From NCBI RefSeq assembly GCF_002980575.1, contig NZ_PVBS01000002.1:806001-870000 (forward strand): a DNA stretch of 64,000 nt, read 5' to 3'. Under the pieces are notes generated by a model, which saw nothing but the letters and a program-made list of their open reading frames with translations, did no database searches and was not told where the DNA came from. Positions 1 to 9,373 of this stretch are shown piece by piece. Source of the stretch: Sphingobacterium gobiense (GTDB lineage Bacteria; Bacteroidota; Bacteroidia; Sphingobacteriales; Sphingobacteriaceae). Numbering within the stretch: position 1 is the stretch's first letter; each line of letters begins with the position of its first letter. A program made the position numbers and the translations under genes.

Positions 1-263
1 AAGTGGGCGGCGAGCTCCTGGAATCAGAAAAAATCAATTTGAAAAATGTCGCGATTTACCCGGAAGGAGGGCCGGTGCTCACCTTGCGAAATGTACGAAA
101 TGTTCATATCGAAGGATTGAAAACAGACGCTACATCGAACATATTTGATGTGTCTGGCCATCGGTCGTCGGATATCGCCATCCACGGTAATTACCGCGAG
201 GAACAGATCAAGATTAGAAAAGATGCGCCATCAGATATGCTGAAATTACATGCCGTCAATTAG
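1..263 (+). CDS. C-terminal end of a beta-helix protein, probably GH28 polygalacturonase-like (partial)
   Basis: The reading frame is open from the window edge to the TAG at 261-263, so only the last 87 or so codons of a longer gene are present. The residues show the short repeating turns of a parallel beta-helix (LKNVAIYPEGGP, LTLRNVRNVHIEGL, SDIAIHGNY). This resembles the C-terminal tail of Bacteroidota GH28 enzymes, which cleave polygalacturonan or rhamnogalacturonan. No catalytic residues are included, so the family call rests on the tail pattern and the pectin context. It is followed with no gap by the DUF4450 gene and probably belongs to the same operon. Confidence 0.55.
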   Translation, partial: VGGELLESEKINLKNVAIYPEGGPVLTLRNVRNVHIEGLKTDATSNIFDVSGHRSSDIAIHGNYREEQIKIRKDAPSDMLKLHAVN

Positions 264-264
264 T

Positions 265-3200
265 ATGAACCGAATGAGAAAATATATCATGTTTTTTAAT
301 CCACCAATCAGGAAGAAACGAATAGGGTCCTTATGTCTTTCGCTGATTTTAGTATGGTGTACAGGGTTAAATAGCATAGCACAGTCCAAACATTGGCAAA
401 AAAATCCGCGTAGCCTGCATTATACCGAAGATCAGGGTGATTTCTTGCTCGTTAATGGGAAATATCGCTTTAATCGCGCGCTCTATGGAAATCATAAGCC
501 TTCGCGCGTAGAAGCCGGCGATTTACCCGAGTTTGCCCTGTATATGCCGGGCATGGCAGGCAACCTGCAGTTTGTTCTAGAAAAGGAAGGTGTATATAAA
601 AAATTGATTGACGCTAAGCATATCGAAACCCGGTATCGAGCGGGATCGATGCTCTATCGGGTGCAGGATCCATTGATCGGAAGCGGACATTTAGATATCG
701 TGGTAATGGCCCAAGCGGATGCCGAAGGGATGATTGTTAAGGTGGAGGGAGATGCTGTCTTGCCGACAATGAGACTACATGCTGTCTATGGTGGTGCCAG
801 CGGGCGTAAATTTAGCAGAGGTGGTGATATCGGAGCCGATCCCGAATCCGGATTCTATCTGTTGCCAGAATATTGTATAAATAATGTCTACCAGCTTATC
901 CATAATCGCTTTACCTTGACGTACCTTGACGGTAAAAAAAGAGAGCAAACTGTTTTCGGTACTTTTGGAGGTGCACAGCGTGCTCAACTTTCGGATGCAA
1001 CCACACTACGTGATTTGAAGCAATTGACACAACACGGAGAGGGGGAAAGTCCTATCGTGTATGCAACATATTCGCTAGAAAATAAGCCGGCCTATATACA
1101 GATTACGGGAGGTCAGTTAGCGCAGAAGAATTATACAGATGACGCATTGGCGTCGATTTTTGACCGTGCGGAAGAGGCACGTTTGCAATTGGCAAACCGC
1201 GTAAAGCTTAACACGCCTGATCGCTTTATTAATAGCTTTGATGCCGCTTTGGCTGTAGCTGCAGACGGCGTATGGGAAAGCCCAACCTTTTTGCATGGGG
1301 CGGTTGCTTGGCGTATGCGCCTGAATGCATGGAGAGGCGCATATGCTGCCGATGTTTTGGGTTGGCATGACCGTGCGAAAGAACATTTTTCCAGCTATGC
1401 AAATTCGCAGGTATTGGAGCCTGCAAACGCCAAGGTGGTCATGGATACGGCCTTGCATCTGGCGCGTCATATGGAAGAGATGGGAACGGCTATGTTTTCA
1501 AGCGGCTATATTTCTCGTCATCCCAACAACAATACCGTAGCGCACCACTATGATATGAACTTGGTATTCTTCGATCAGTTGTTTACCCATTTCGATTATA
1601 CCGGTGATCTCACCTATTTGCGAAAGATGTGGCCAACGATTGAGCGGCATCTGGCTTGGGAAAGAAGAAATTTTAAGCGAGACGGCTTGTATGACGCCTA
1701 TTGCGCGATATGGGCAAGCGACGGACTACAGTATACAGGTGGAGGCGTGGCACATACCACAGCCTATAATTACAGGGCGAACCGGGCAGCCGCAAAATTA
1801 GCAAAACTCATCGGAGAAGATGCTTCCTTGTATGAAAAGGAGGCCGATGCTATTATGAAGGCTATGAGAGAACGCCTTTGGCTTACAGATAAAGGTTATT
1901 TTGCGGAATATCAGGATGCCTTAGGAAACAAGTTGGTTCACGACAAACCGGGGTTATGGACCATATATCATGTAGCGGACGCCTATATGCTTGACGATTT
2001 TGATAACTATCAGAATACCCGCTATGTCGATCATCATTTGCCACATATCCCTATTCAAGTTGATGGACAGGAACATGAAGAGCTGTATACGCTTGCAACA
2101 ACAACTTGGCAGCCTTACACTTGGTCTGTTAACAATGTTGCACTTGCTGAAAACCTCCAGGGATCCTTGGCTTATTGGCAATCGGGGCGTAGTGAAGATG
2201 CTTTCCGACTTTGGAAAAGTAATGTTATCGAGAGTATGTACCACGGTATCAGTCCGGGTAATTTTCAGCAGTTGTCCCATTATGACGCTTTTAGAGGTGA
2301 GCTTTACCGTGATTTTGCAGACCCCATAGGTGTTGCCTCTCGTACACTCACAGAGGGACTATTTGGATTTTATCCCCAGTTATTAGATGGTCAAATCTTC
2401 GTAAAGCCGGGATTCCCCGAGAAATGGGATTTTGCCGAAATTGAATTACCGCAATGGAGTTATCAATTTAAACGGGAAAACGATCGGATGCATTTTACGA
2501 TTAATACACAATACGAAAGTCCGGTAAAATTAAAGATGGAGATCCCCGTAACCTACCAGCATATCAAATCCGTTATCGTGAATGGAAAGCCGATCGAATG
2601 GAGTCTCAAGTCCTCGTCTATAGATAGGCCATTGCTGCTATTGGAAGCACCGGAGGCCAACCATTTTTCGATAGCTATTATCGGAGACGGACAATTAGAC
2701 GTGCCATCGATCACGTCGACTGAACATGCTTATACAACAGAATTCGTACTACCACTTGCAGCGGATGTCAGCGTGATGGATGTTTATGACCCGCAAAATC
2801 TCCTCAATAGAAAAGAAAACGGGCGTTTTTCGTTTGTACAAAAGCAACATAAAGGAACGTTCTTCGTGAAACTGCACCAGGGAAAAATGACTTGGTGGCA
2901 CCCCATAAATATAGCGTTGGTCGAGCCCATAGCGCATCATTTTATAGAACGTGATAGACGACATTATCTGATGCTGCAGAATCGTACTGGCGAAAAGATC
3001 ATAACACGTATACAGGGGACAAATTTTAATCAAGAAATAGAACTTTCGCCCGATAAACAGCAAGAGATAGAAATTCCATCAGACGTCTTGACCATGGGAA
3101 CAAACCGCTTTTCGCTGGTCGTGGGAGACACACAATGGGATGTGAACTACATCGCTTGGAATATCGATAACCAAGGGGGCTATCAAACGCAAAACCTTTC

Positions 3201-3900
3201 CTCTTATTACAATGGTCGACTGAATGATATCTTCCAGCAACAATATTTATCTCCTCGACCAGATGTGCCAACATTGCAATTGCCATGGCAGGGAGTCGGC
3301 AATTGGTGTTATCCATTAACAACAGCGCATATAGACGATCGTGGCCTGATGGCAGCACGAAAGAATGAGATCGTCACCTACCTGAATATCCCGTTCCGGA
3401 TTCAAGGAGAAGAACAAAATGTCCTTTTTACGAGCCAATGGGACAACTATCCCATAAACATGGAAATACCTTTAGCAGGAAAAGCCGAAAAAGTGTATTT
3501 GCTGATGGCCGGGTCAACCAATCCGATGCAGTCTCAAATGGTAAATGCACGTGTCAAAGTGATCTATATGGATGGAGAAGAAGACGTGTTGGATCTAAAG
3601 AATCCGACCAACTGGTGGCCGATTGAGCAGGACTATCTCGATGATAATTATGCTTTCGAAATCCCCGATCAAGCGATTCCATATCGCGTCGAGCTAAAAA
3701 CAGGAGCAGTTTACAAAGGAGGCGAACTGCCTCGGTATACGGAAATAAAGGGATTTACAAACAGAGCGGTGGATGGCGGAGCGGCAACAATAGTAGACTT
3801 GCCCCTAAATAGTTCAAAAGCCCTTAAATCGCTGCAATTAGTAACCGAAACCAATGACGTGGTGATCGGTCTTATAGCAGCAACCTTATTAACGAAATAA
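265..3900 (+). CDS. DUF4450-type large secreted protein with six-hairpin glycosidase-like barrel
   Basis: This protein of about 1211 residues has a secretion signal (basic RKKRIG, a hydrophobic run, then NSIAQS near residue 40). Its N-terminal part (GDFLLVNGKYRFNRALYGN) matches the DUF4450 pattern known from Bacteroides carbohydrate loci. Residues about 425-680 look like an (alpha/alpha)6 barrel, with aromatic helix repeats such as HLAWERRNFKRDGLYDAYCAIW and TTTWQPYTWSVNNV. The last 350 residues look like beta-sandwich. I chose ATG 265, one base after the upstream stop; ATG 250 (14-bp overlap), 274 and 289 are alternatives. The substrate is unknown, but neighbours point to pectin side chains or unsaturated oligosaccharides. 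Confidence 0.75.
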   Translation: MNRMRKYIMFFNPPIRKKRIGSLCLSLILVWCTGLNSIAQSKHWQKNPRSLHYTEDQGDFLLVNGKYRFNRALYGNHKPSRVEAGDLPEFALYMPGMAGNLQFVLEKEGVYKKLIDAKHIETRYRAGSMLYRVQDPLIGSGHLDIVVMAQADAEGMIVKVEGDAVLPTMRLHAVYGGASGRKFSRGGDIGADPESGFYLLPEYCINNVYQLIHNRFTLTYLDGKKREQTVFGTFGGAQRAQLSDATTLRDLKQLTQHGEGESPIVYATYSLENKPAYIQITGGQLAQKNYTDDALASIFDRAEEARLQLANRVKLNTPDRFINSFDAALAVAADGVWESPTFLHGAVAWRMRLNAWRGAYAADVLGWHDRAKEHFSSYANSQVLEPANAKVVMDTALHLARHMEEMGTAMFSSGYISRHPNNNTVAHHYDMNLVFFDQLFTHFDYTGDLTYLRKMWPTIERHLAWERRNFKRDGLYDAYCAIWASDGLQYTGGGVAHTTAYNYRANRAAAKLAKLIGEDASLYEKEADAIMKAMRERLWLTDKGYFAEYQDALGNKLVHDKPGLWTIYHVADAYMLDDFDNYQNTRYVDHHLPHIPIQVDGQEHEELYTLATTTWQPYTWSVNNVALAENLQGSLAYWQSGRSEDAFRLWKSNVIESMYHGISPGNFQQLSHYDAFRGELYRDFADPIGVASRTLTEGLFGFYPQLLDGQIFVKPGFPEKWDFAEIELPQWSYQFKRENDRMHFTINTQYESPVKLKMEIPVTYQHIKSVIVNGKPIEWSLKSSSIDRPLLLLEAPEANHFSIAIIGDGQLDVPSITSTEHAYTTEFVLPLAADVSVMDVYDPQNLLNRKENGRFSFVQKQHKGTFFVKLHQGKMTWWHPINIALVEPIAHHFIERDRRHYLMLQNRTGEKIITRIQGTNFNQEIELSPDKQQEIEIPSDVLTMGTNRFSLVVGDTQWDVNYIAWNIDNQGGYQTQNLSSYYNGRLNDIFQQQYLSPRPDVPTLQLPWQGVGNWCYPLTTAHIDDRGLMAARKNEIVTYLNIPFRIQGEEQNVLFTSQWDNYPINMEIPLAGKAEKVYLLMAGSTNPMQSQMVNARVKVIYMDGEEDVLDLKNPTNWWPIEQDYLDDNYAFEIPDQAIPYRVELKTGAVYKGGELPRYTEIKGFTNRAVDGGAATIVDLPLNSSKALKSLQLVTETNDVVIGLIAATLLTK

Positions 3901-3921
3901 AATCACTCATGCGATAAAAAC

Positions 3922-6075
3922 ATGCTAATGAATAAAACACTTAAAATGGTAGGCGCGGCAGTTATGCTACTCGCGTCCTGCCAAACGCCCGAAAGTGGGA
4001 AAATTGATCGAAAGGCCGTTGTACAACGCCATAATATTGTAAACCATTCGGCTGATACGTTAGCTTCGTTGACCGTAGGAAACGGTGTGTTTGCTTACAC
4101 GGTGGATGTTACCGGAATGCAATCCTTCCCGGAATATTATAAAAAAGGCGTTTCGCTTGGGACACAGTCGGAGTGGGGATGGAATAGCTTTCCTAATGCG
4201 GGAGATTATGCATTTGAGGAAACCCTGAAATCATATGACTTTAATAGCGAAGGACGAGATGCGAAATACAGTATTCAGCATAAAGAAGGCGGCCGGAATA
4301 CCGAAGCCACAGAATATTACCGCGTAAATCCGCATCGTTTGCAATTGGGTAACGTCGGACTGGCGTTTACCTTAAAAAACGGTGAGCAAGCCACGGTGGA
4401 CGACATCCATCATGCGGAACAGACCCTCGATCTTTGGACTGGGCTTATCCACAGTAAGTTTACGGTAGAAGATGAGCCTGTAGAAGTTTGGACTGCTTCG
4501 GCACAGTCGACCGACAGAATTGCAGTTAAGGTTTCTTCGCCACTGATTGCTGCCGAACGCCTCCAAATATTTATACGTTATCCCTATCCTTCAGGACAAT
4601 TTCTGGATGAAGCGGCTTATTACGGTGAAGAAGACAAACATCAAAGCCGTATCGTTTCAGAAGGAGAGCATGCAGCCGTTTTAGAACATATACTTTCGGG
4701 AACGAACTATTTTACGGGACTCAACTATTCCAATGGGACGATTACGGAGGCAGGTCAACATCATTTCGTCTATCAACCAGCCTCGGATCTGGAAACATTG
4801 GAATTCTCCTGTACTTTTGCAGAAGAAAACAGTTTTGAAGCTAGCGAGCCGGATTATGGAAAGATTGCAGAAGAAAGCGAGGATAAATGGCGTGCCTTCT
4901 GGGAAAGTGGCGCTGCCGTAGACTTTGAGGGAAGTACGGATCCGAGGGCACACGAGCTGGAGCGTCGTTTGGTACTATCGCAATATTTAACGAAAGTGCA
5001 ATGCGGTGGTGATCACCCTCCCCAAGAAACCGGTCTGACATTTAATAGCTGGTATGGCAAACCGCATACCGAGATGCACTGGTGGCACGGCGTGCATTTT
5101 GCGCTCTGGGGACGCCCTGAAATTATGGAGAAAACGCTGAATTACTATTTTCACACATTTGAAAAAGCAAAGGCGCTGGCGGAACGTCAGGGATATAAAG
5201 GCGTGCGCTGGATCAAAATGTCAGATAACGATGGGAATGAGAGTCCTTCTTCGGTGGCCGCATTCCTCATTTGGCAACAACCCCATATTATCTATATGAC
5301 GGAGCTGGCATATCGTGATAAACAGGACAAAGGGGTATTGGAAAAATACAAAGATCTCGTGTTTGCGACAGCAGAATTTATGGCGGACTATGCATATTAC
5401 GATAAAGAGAAAGATCGCTACAACCTTGGCTTGGGTGTCATCCCGGCACAGGAAGTGTTTCCCGCTGCTAAAACAATCAATCCAACGTATGAGGTGGCCT
5501 ATTGGGATTGGGCCTTACGTATCGCGCAGGAATGGAAAGAACGGCTGGGTGAGCCGCGCGTAGCAGCATGGGACGAAGTAATCAATAAGTTAGCGGCATT
5601 GCCTGTTCAAGACGATGTTTATTTGGCCACCGAATCGGCAACCGACTCTTATACATTTCCTAAGTGGATGACAGATCATCCGGCAGTACTCGGCGCCTTG
5701 GGGATGGTTCCTGAATCTCCGAAATTGGACAAGGCTATTATGAAGAATACGCTGGATACGGTATGGGCTAAATGGTTCTGGGAAAAAACCTGGGGTTGGG
5801 ATTTTCCGATGACAGCGATGAATGCCGCTCGCTTAAATTTACCTGAGAAAGCTTTGGATGCACTCTTTATGGATATCCAGACCAATACTTACCTTAAGAA
5901 TGGCCACAACTATCAAGATGGGCGCTTACGTATTTATCTTCCGGGCAACGGAGGGACACTGACGGCCGTAGCGATGATGTTGGAAGGATGGGATGCTTCA
6001 GAGGGCGATTTCCCCGGTTTCCCGAAAGATGGATCATGGAAAATTAAAAAAGAAGGATTTAAAAAGATGCCTTAA
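3922..6075 (+). CDS. lipoprotein glycoside hydrolase-like, (alpha/alpha)6 barrel (GH65/GH95-like clan)
   Basis: This 717-residue protein carries a lipobox (VMLLASC, Cys about residue 20) and is probably anchored on the cell surface or in the periplasm. The N-terminal part (LASLTVGNGVFAYTVDVTG) has the beta-sandwich start typical of GH65/GH95-like enzymes. The barrel contains the aromatic motif HTEMHWWHGVHFALWGRPE near residues 382-400 and the acidic DNDGNESPSS near 435, plausible sites for sugar binding and catalysis. It lies 21 bp after the DUF4450 gene and 9 bp before the GH105 gene, so co-transcription is likely. I cannot assign an exact family or substrate. Confidence 0.65.
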   Translation: MLMNKTLKMVGAAVMLLASCQTPESGKIDRKAVVQRHNIVNHSADTLASLTVGNGVFAYTVDVTGMQSFPEYYKKGVSLGTQSEWGWNSFPNAGDYAFEETLKSYDFNSEGRDAKYSIQHKEGGRNTEATEYYRVNPHRLQLGNVGLAFTLKNGEQATVDDIHHAEQTLDLWTGLIHSKFTVEDEPVEVWTASAQSTDRIAVKVSSPLIAAERLQIFIRYPYPSGQFLDEAAYYGEEDKHQSRIVSEGEHAAVLEHILSGTNYFTGLNYSNGTITEAGQHHFVYQPASDLETLEFSCTFAEENSFEASEPDYGKIAEESEDKWRAFWESGAAVDFEGSTDPRAHELERRLVLSQYLTKVQCGGDHPPQETGLTFNSWYGKPHTEMHWWHGVHFALWGRPEIMEKTLNYYFHTFEKAKALAERQGYKGVRWIKMSDNDGNESPSSVAAFLIWQQPHIIYMTELAYRDKQDKGVLEKYKDLVFATAEFMADYAYYDKEKDRYNLGLGVIPAQEVFPAAKTINPTYEVAYWDWALRIAQEWKERLGEPRVAAWDEVINKLAALPVQDDVYLATESATDSYTFPKWMTDHPAVLGALGMVPESPKLDKAIMKNTLDTVWAKWFWEKTWGWDFPMTAMNAARLNLPEKALDALFMDIQTNTYLKNGHNYQDGRLRIYLPGNGGTLTAVAMMLEGWDASEGDFPGFPKDGSWKIKKEGFKKMP

Positions 6076-6084
6076 AACGATTAT

Positions 6085-7212
6085 ATGAAGAAGATATTGC
6101 TATTTGTGTTGTTAGGCTGTGGAAGCATGGCTTCCATGGCGCAAGACTTTACGACAAAGGAAGATGTCGTGAAGCAGTTACGTTTGGCTAACGATTATTT
6201 CATGAAAAAATGGCCCGATCCAGGGAAGACGATTATCACCAATAAGGAACGCCGCGGAAATATTTGGACACGAGGCGTGTATTATGAGGGGCTGATGGCG
6301 TTCTATAAAATAGACCCGAAAAAAAGATATTATGATTATGCGGTCGACTGGGCAGAGAAACATGATTGGAAACCCGTGCGGGGCGAAGTGTATACCCGTC
6401 ACGCCGACAACCAAAACTGCGGTATGACGTATATTGATCTCTACCGTATTGATCCACAACCAGTCCGGATCGAAGCGATCAAAAAGAATATCGATTCGGT
6501 CATCAATAGCGGTCGCTACAATGATTGGACCTGGATTGATGCTATACAGATGGCGATGCCGATTTTTGTGAAACTGGGCGTGACCCTTAATGATCCAAAA
6601 TATTTCGATTATATGTACAAAATGTACCATCATACGAAATACGTAGAAGGGGGTAACGGGTTGTACAATCCGGAAGATCAGCTATGGTGGCGCGATAAAG
6701 ATTTCGTTCCACCTTATACGGAGCCAAATGGCGAAGATTGCTATTGGTCGCGTGGCAATGGCTGGGTTTTAGCGGCATTGGCGCTGGTATTGCAAGAATT
6801 GCCGAAAACTGATCCACACTATGCGGAATATTTAGATGATTTTAAGAAGTTGGCCGAGGCATTGGTGCCCATACAGCGTGAAGACGGTTTTTGGAATGTC
6901 AGTTTGCACGATCCGAACCATTATGGGGGGAAGGAAACGACGGGTACAGCCCTTTTTGTATACGGTATGGCTTGGGGTATCAATAATGGTATCCTAGACA
7001 AAGCAACATACCTACCGGTGGTGGAAAAAGGCTGGACAGCTATCTCTAAAGAATCCATCCAACCGAATGGCTTTTTAGGTTATGTACAGTCTACCGGTAA
7101 AGAACCGAAAGACGGCCAGCCGGTAACCGTTGACAAAGTGCCGGATTTTGAAGATTATGGGTTGGGTTGTGTGTTATTGGCCGGAACGGAAGTGTATAAG
7201 ATGGTGGAATAA
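6085..7212 (+). CDS. GH105 unsaturated rhamnogalacturonyl hydrolase (YteR/YesR type)
   Basis: This 375-residue secreted protein (signal MKKILLFVLLGCGSMASMAQ) has the full length of GH105 enzymes, which remove the unsaturated galacturonosyl residue left by rhamnogalacturonan lyases. Family signatures are visible: WTRGVYYEGLMAFYKID near residue 53, DNQNCGMTYIDLY near 110, DWTWIDAIQMAMPIF with the probable catalytic Asp at residue 152, and YWSRGNGWVLAALA near 213-226. It is the last gene of the first plus-strand operon and ends at a bidirectional hairpin. Its natural partner here is the PL11 lyase at 11023. Confidence 0.92.
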   Translation: MKKILLFVLLGCGSMASMAQDFTTKEDVVKQLRLANDYFMKKWPDPGKTIITNKERRGNIWTRGVYYEGLMAFYKIDPKKRYYDYAVDWAEKHDWKPVRGEVYTRHADNQNCGMTYIDLYRIDPQPVRIEAIKKNIDSVINSGRYNDWTWIDAIQMAMPIFVKLGVTLNDPKYFDYMYKMYHHTKYVEGGNGLYNPEDQLWWRDKDFVPPYTEPNGEDCYWSRGNGWVLAALALVLQELPKTDPHYAEYLDDFKKLAEALVPIQREDGFWNVSLHDPNHYGGKETTGTALFVYGMAWGINNGILDKATYLPVVEKGWTAISKESIQPNGFLGYVQSTGKEPKDGQPVTVDKVPDFEDYGLGCVLLAGTEVYKMVE

Positions 7213-7219
7213 ATTTTAT

Positions 7220-7250
7220 TGGTGCCGACTAAAAACTCGGCACCACTTTT
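7220..7250 (+). terminator. stem-loop terminator between convergent genes
   Basis: A 9-bp stem (TGGTGCCGA at 7220-7228, TCGGCACCA at 7237-7245) with an 8-nt loop is followed by CTTTTTT. It lies between the GH105 stop and the minus-strand GH43 gene, whose stop codon is inside the loop. It should stop plus-strand transcription and may act weakly in the other direction. Confidence 0.85.
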
Positions 7251-9127
7251 TTAATTGTACCATCCTCACTAAATTCTAGGCTGTCGATACAAACCTCCCG
7301 ATGATATCCCGCCGCACGTCCCATGTGGATACCATTCGGACGACTAAAGCGGTGGTAGACGATGTACCATTGATCTGTATTCGGAATTTGTAACACGGAA
7401 TTATGTCCGGTTCCGTATATTCCCTTTTCGGAAACTTTTGCTAAAATAAGATTGTCTTCTGGAATTTCCATAGGCCCAGTGGGGGATTTGGACATGGCAT
7501 AGCGCACGCGGTAGTCTTCACTGCGGGTATCATTTTCTGAATACAGGAAATAATAAATACCATTGCGGCAGAAAACTTCGACGGCTTCGCGGAAATGGGG
7601 TAAAGAAAAGGTCTGGAGCGTTTCTTTTTTCATCGAGACCATGTCATCATTCAACTCCACAACAGCCACATAGCCATTTCCCCAATACAGATAGTCTTTT
7701 CCCGATATCGGATCATGAAATATATCCGGATCTATTTCTGCGCCCCGATTTATTCCCTCCGGTTTCCAGTCGACAAGAGGTTTCCCCGAATCGACAAAAG
7801 GTCCGGTGGGTTCATCTGATACGGCTACGCCAATTTTTCCCGCACCGGTGTAATAATAGTAATATTTGTATACACCGTCTTTTTCTTTCTCGATAATACA
7901 GGGCGCCCATGCTTTTTCACGCGCCCAAGGAACATCTTTTGCCAGGTCTAAGATAACGCCCTCATCTTTCCAGTCTAACAAGTTTTCAGATGAAAACGTT
8001 TTAAAATAATGACCACTCCATTCCATGAATCCATCACTCGTTGGGTATAAGTAGTATTTTTTGTCTTTCCTCGAATAGATAATCTCTGGATCGGCGTAAT
8101 AACCCGCTATTATCGGATTTTTGTTGATTTCAGGAAAGCCTGAAGGCTTTCCCCATTTCATGATCAATCGCTGCAGCTCCGCATTGGTGACTGAAACAAT
8201 AGAACCATGACGCGGTTTGAAGTCCATCGATATCTCTTGGTCGATAGGCGTAAAATTCTCCAAGTCTTCACTTTTTGTAAAATGAAATTCTTTTCTACGA
8301 TAAACATCGTACATCAGGATATAGGTATCTGAATTGTTCAACTTAAAGATGCTTGAACCTTCTACTGATTCCCGAGTCTGTTGTTTATACCCATCTTTTT
8401 CTTCCCATTTGCCGGAAGTGAGGGATGGACTTACAGCCAGCTTGATGCCGTCGCCATGTCCTTCGGTTTTGTAGAACATATAGTAGAGGCTATCCCGGTA
8501 ATGGATAATGTCACCATCGATACACGGCTTTCCGTCTTTCGGGAAAAACAGTTGCTTGGGCGCTGTCTCCAGGTCTGTGAAATCAGCGTTTGCATAGGCG
8601 TAATAAATGATGTCGGGACCATCTCCGTGTTTCATCGACCAATACACCATGTATTTACCAGCTTCTTTATCGTATATGGTCTGTGGCGCCCATACCCGTT
8701 TTAGATTTTCCTGCCCGGTATATTTTTGTTGGATATTGATCACATTGGAGCTCCAGTTGATCAGGTCTGTCGATTTCAGCAGTACCATGGCGCGATTGGA
8801 ATCCCAGCCTTTGGAAGCCATCATATCGGTAGCGACCATATAAAAAGTTTTCCCGTCCTCAGCCCGTATAATATGTGGATCGCGCAGTCCCCCGGCAGAG
8901 CTGATCTGTTTACTATCCAAAACGGGTTGATTAGTGTTGAGTGCATAGTAATTATACCCATCAAGGCTGATGGCAAACCGGATGGCTTCGCCGTTTTCCC
9001 CACCACCGAAATAAGCAAAGAGGTATCCCGTGAGATCTTTTTCAAGTATGGTACTGCTTTGAGCCAATAACTGTATCCCGGATAATAGCAGCGATACTAT
9101 AAGGAGCTTTATTTTGATCTGTTTCAT
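7229..9127 (-). CDS. double-domain GH43 family protein
   Basis: This 632-residue protein with signal peptide (LLIVSLLLSGIQLLAQ) consists of two five-bladed-propeller GH43-like domains. Domain 1 (about 30-330) shows the Asp/Asp/Glu set D83 (LRDPHII), D206 (IDGDIIHY) and E256 (ESVEGSS). Domain 2 (about 335-632) shows D346 (YADPEII), D466 or D468 (EIDPDIF) and E514 (FREAVEV). GH43 enzymes are arabinofuranosidases, arabinanases, xylosidases or galactosidases, so arabinan or arabinogalactan side chains are the likely target. It is the only minus-strand gene of the pectin block. It has its own copy of the shared promoter element at 9162-9206, 35 bp upstream of the start codon. Confidence 0.88.
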   Translation of the reverse strand: MKQIKIKLLIVSLLLSGIQLLAQSSTILEKDLTGYLFAYFGGGENGEAIRFAISLDGYNYYALNTNQPVLDSKQISSAGGLRDPHIIRAEDGKTFYMVATDMMASKGWDSNRAMVLLKSTDLINWSSNVINIQQKYTGQENLKRVWAPQTIYDKEAGKYMVYWSMKHGDGPDIIYYAYANADFTDLETAPKQLFFPKDGKPCIDGDIIHYRDSLYYMFYKTEGHGDGIKLAVSPSLTSGKWEEKDGYKQQTRESVEGSSIFKLNNSDTYILMYDVYRRKEFHFTKSEDLENFTPIDQEISMDFKPRHGSIVSVTNAELQRLIMKWGKPSGFPEINKNPIIAGYYADPEIIYSRKDKKYYLYPTSDGFMEWSGHYFKTFSSENLLDWKDEGVILDLAKDVPWAREKAWAPCIIEKEKDGVYKYYYYYTGAGKIGVAVSDEPTGPFVDSGKPLVDWKPEGINRGAEIDPDIFHDPISGKDYLYWGNGYVAVVELNDDMVSMKKETLQTFSLPHFREAVEVFCRNGIYYFLYSENDTRSEDYRVRYAMSKSPTGPMEIPEDNLILAKVSEKGIYGTGHNSVLQIPNTDQWYIVYHRFSRPNGIHMGRAAGYHREVCIDSLEFSEDGTIKKVVPSF

Positions 9128-9161
9128 ACGATGAATTTAAGTTCACAAGATACACCAAATA

Positions 9162-9206
9162 CAATACTAGTTTTTTTCGACGGGGTCGGCAACCTGCGGT
9201 GTCCTA
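9162..9206 (-). promoter_or_regulatory. shared composite promoter/operator element, copy 1 (GH43 gene)
   Basis: On the minus strand the order is TAGG, 6 bp, CAGGTTGC (9196-9189), 19 bp, TAGTATTG (9169-9162). TTG to TA is 20 bp, as expected for a Bacteroidota -33/-7 promoter. The AGG direct repeat has a 10-bp period and overlaps the -33 box, suggesting an activator site. The start codon lies about 35 bp downstream. Confidence 0.65.
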
Positions 9207-9207
9207 G

Positions 9208-9225
9208 CCCTATCTATCGATAGGG
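9208..9225. other. short stem-loop in divergent intergenic region
   Basis: CCCTATC and GATAGGG form a 7-bp stem with a TATC loop between the divergent GH43 and Rpn genes. It may terminate or insulate; no other signal is attached. Confidence 0.4.
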
Positions 9226-9295
9226 GTTACCTATGCGAACCGATAGTGGCAAAATGCCCCAAAATTCGCTCCTGTCTAGGTGTGCGACAGACCTT

Positions 9296-9334
9296 AACAC
9301 GATAAAAACTAATATTTTTAGTTTTTATCGTGTT
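9296..9334. promoter_or_regulatory. perfect 17-bp inverted repeat over the -33 region of the nuclease gene
   Basis: The left arm 9296-9312 and right arm 9318-9334 are exact reverse complements separated by TATTT. The outer end begins AACACG; a CTAACACGAT string recurs at 10373-10382 just past the nuclease stop. The right arm covers the place where the -33 box should be for the -7 hexamer at 9342-9349, so an operator is the simplest reading. A mobile-element end or a terminator is also possible. Confidence 0.7.
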
Positions 9335-9341
9335 CTTTTTT

Positions 9342-9349
9342 TATCTTTG
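9342..9349 (+). promoter_or_regulatory. -7 promoter box of the nuclease gene
   Basis: TATCTTTG matches the Bacteroidota TAnnTTTG -7 consensus exactly. It lies 25 bp before the ATG at 9374, giving a leader of under 20 nt. No clear TTG is seen 20 bp upstream, where the inverted repeat arm lies. Confidence 0.6.
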
Positions 9350-9373
9350 AAGCAGAATCCAATTGTAAGTGTT

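Noticed and set aside
6178..6633. Long minus-strand open frame opposite the GH105 gene
   Set aside because: It is antisense to a gene with strong family motifs and shows no recognisable protein features.
9233..9373. Earlier ATG 9233 for the nuclease
   Set aside because: The extension spans the inverted repeat and the -7 box, and known family members begin at the MKKNRNFLGKY-like segment.
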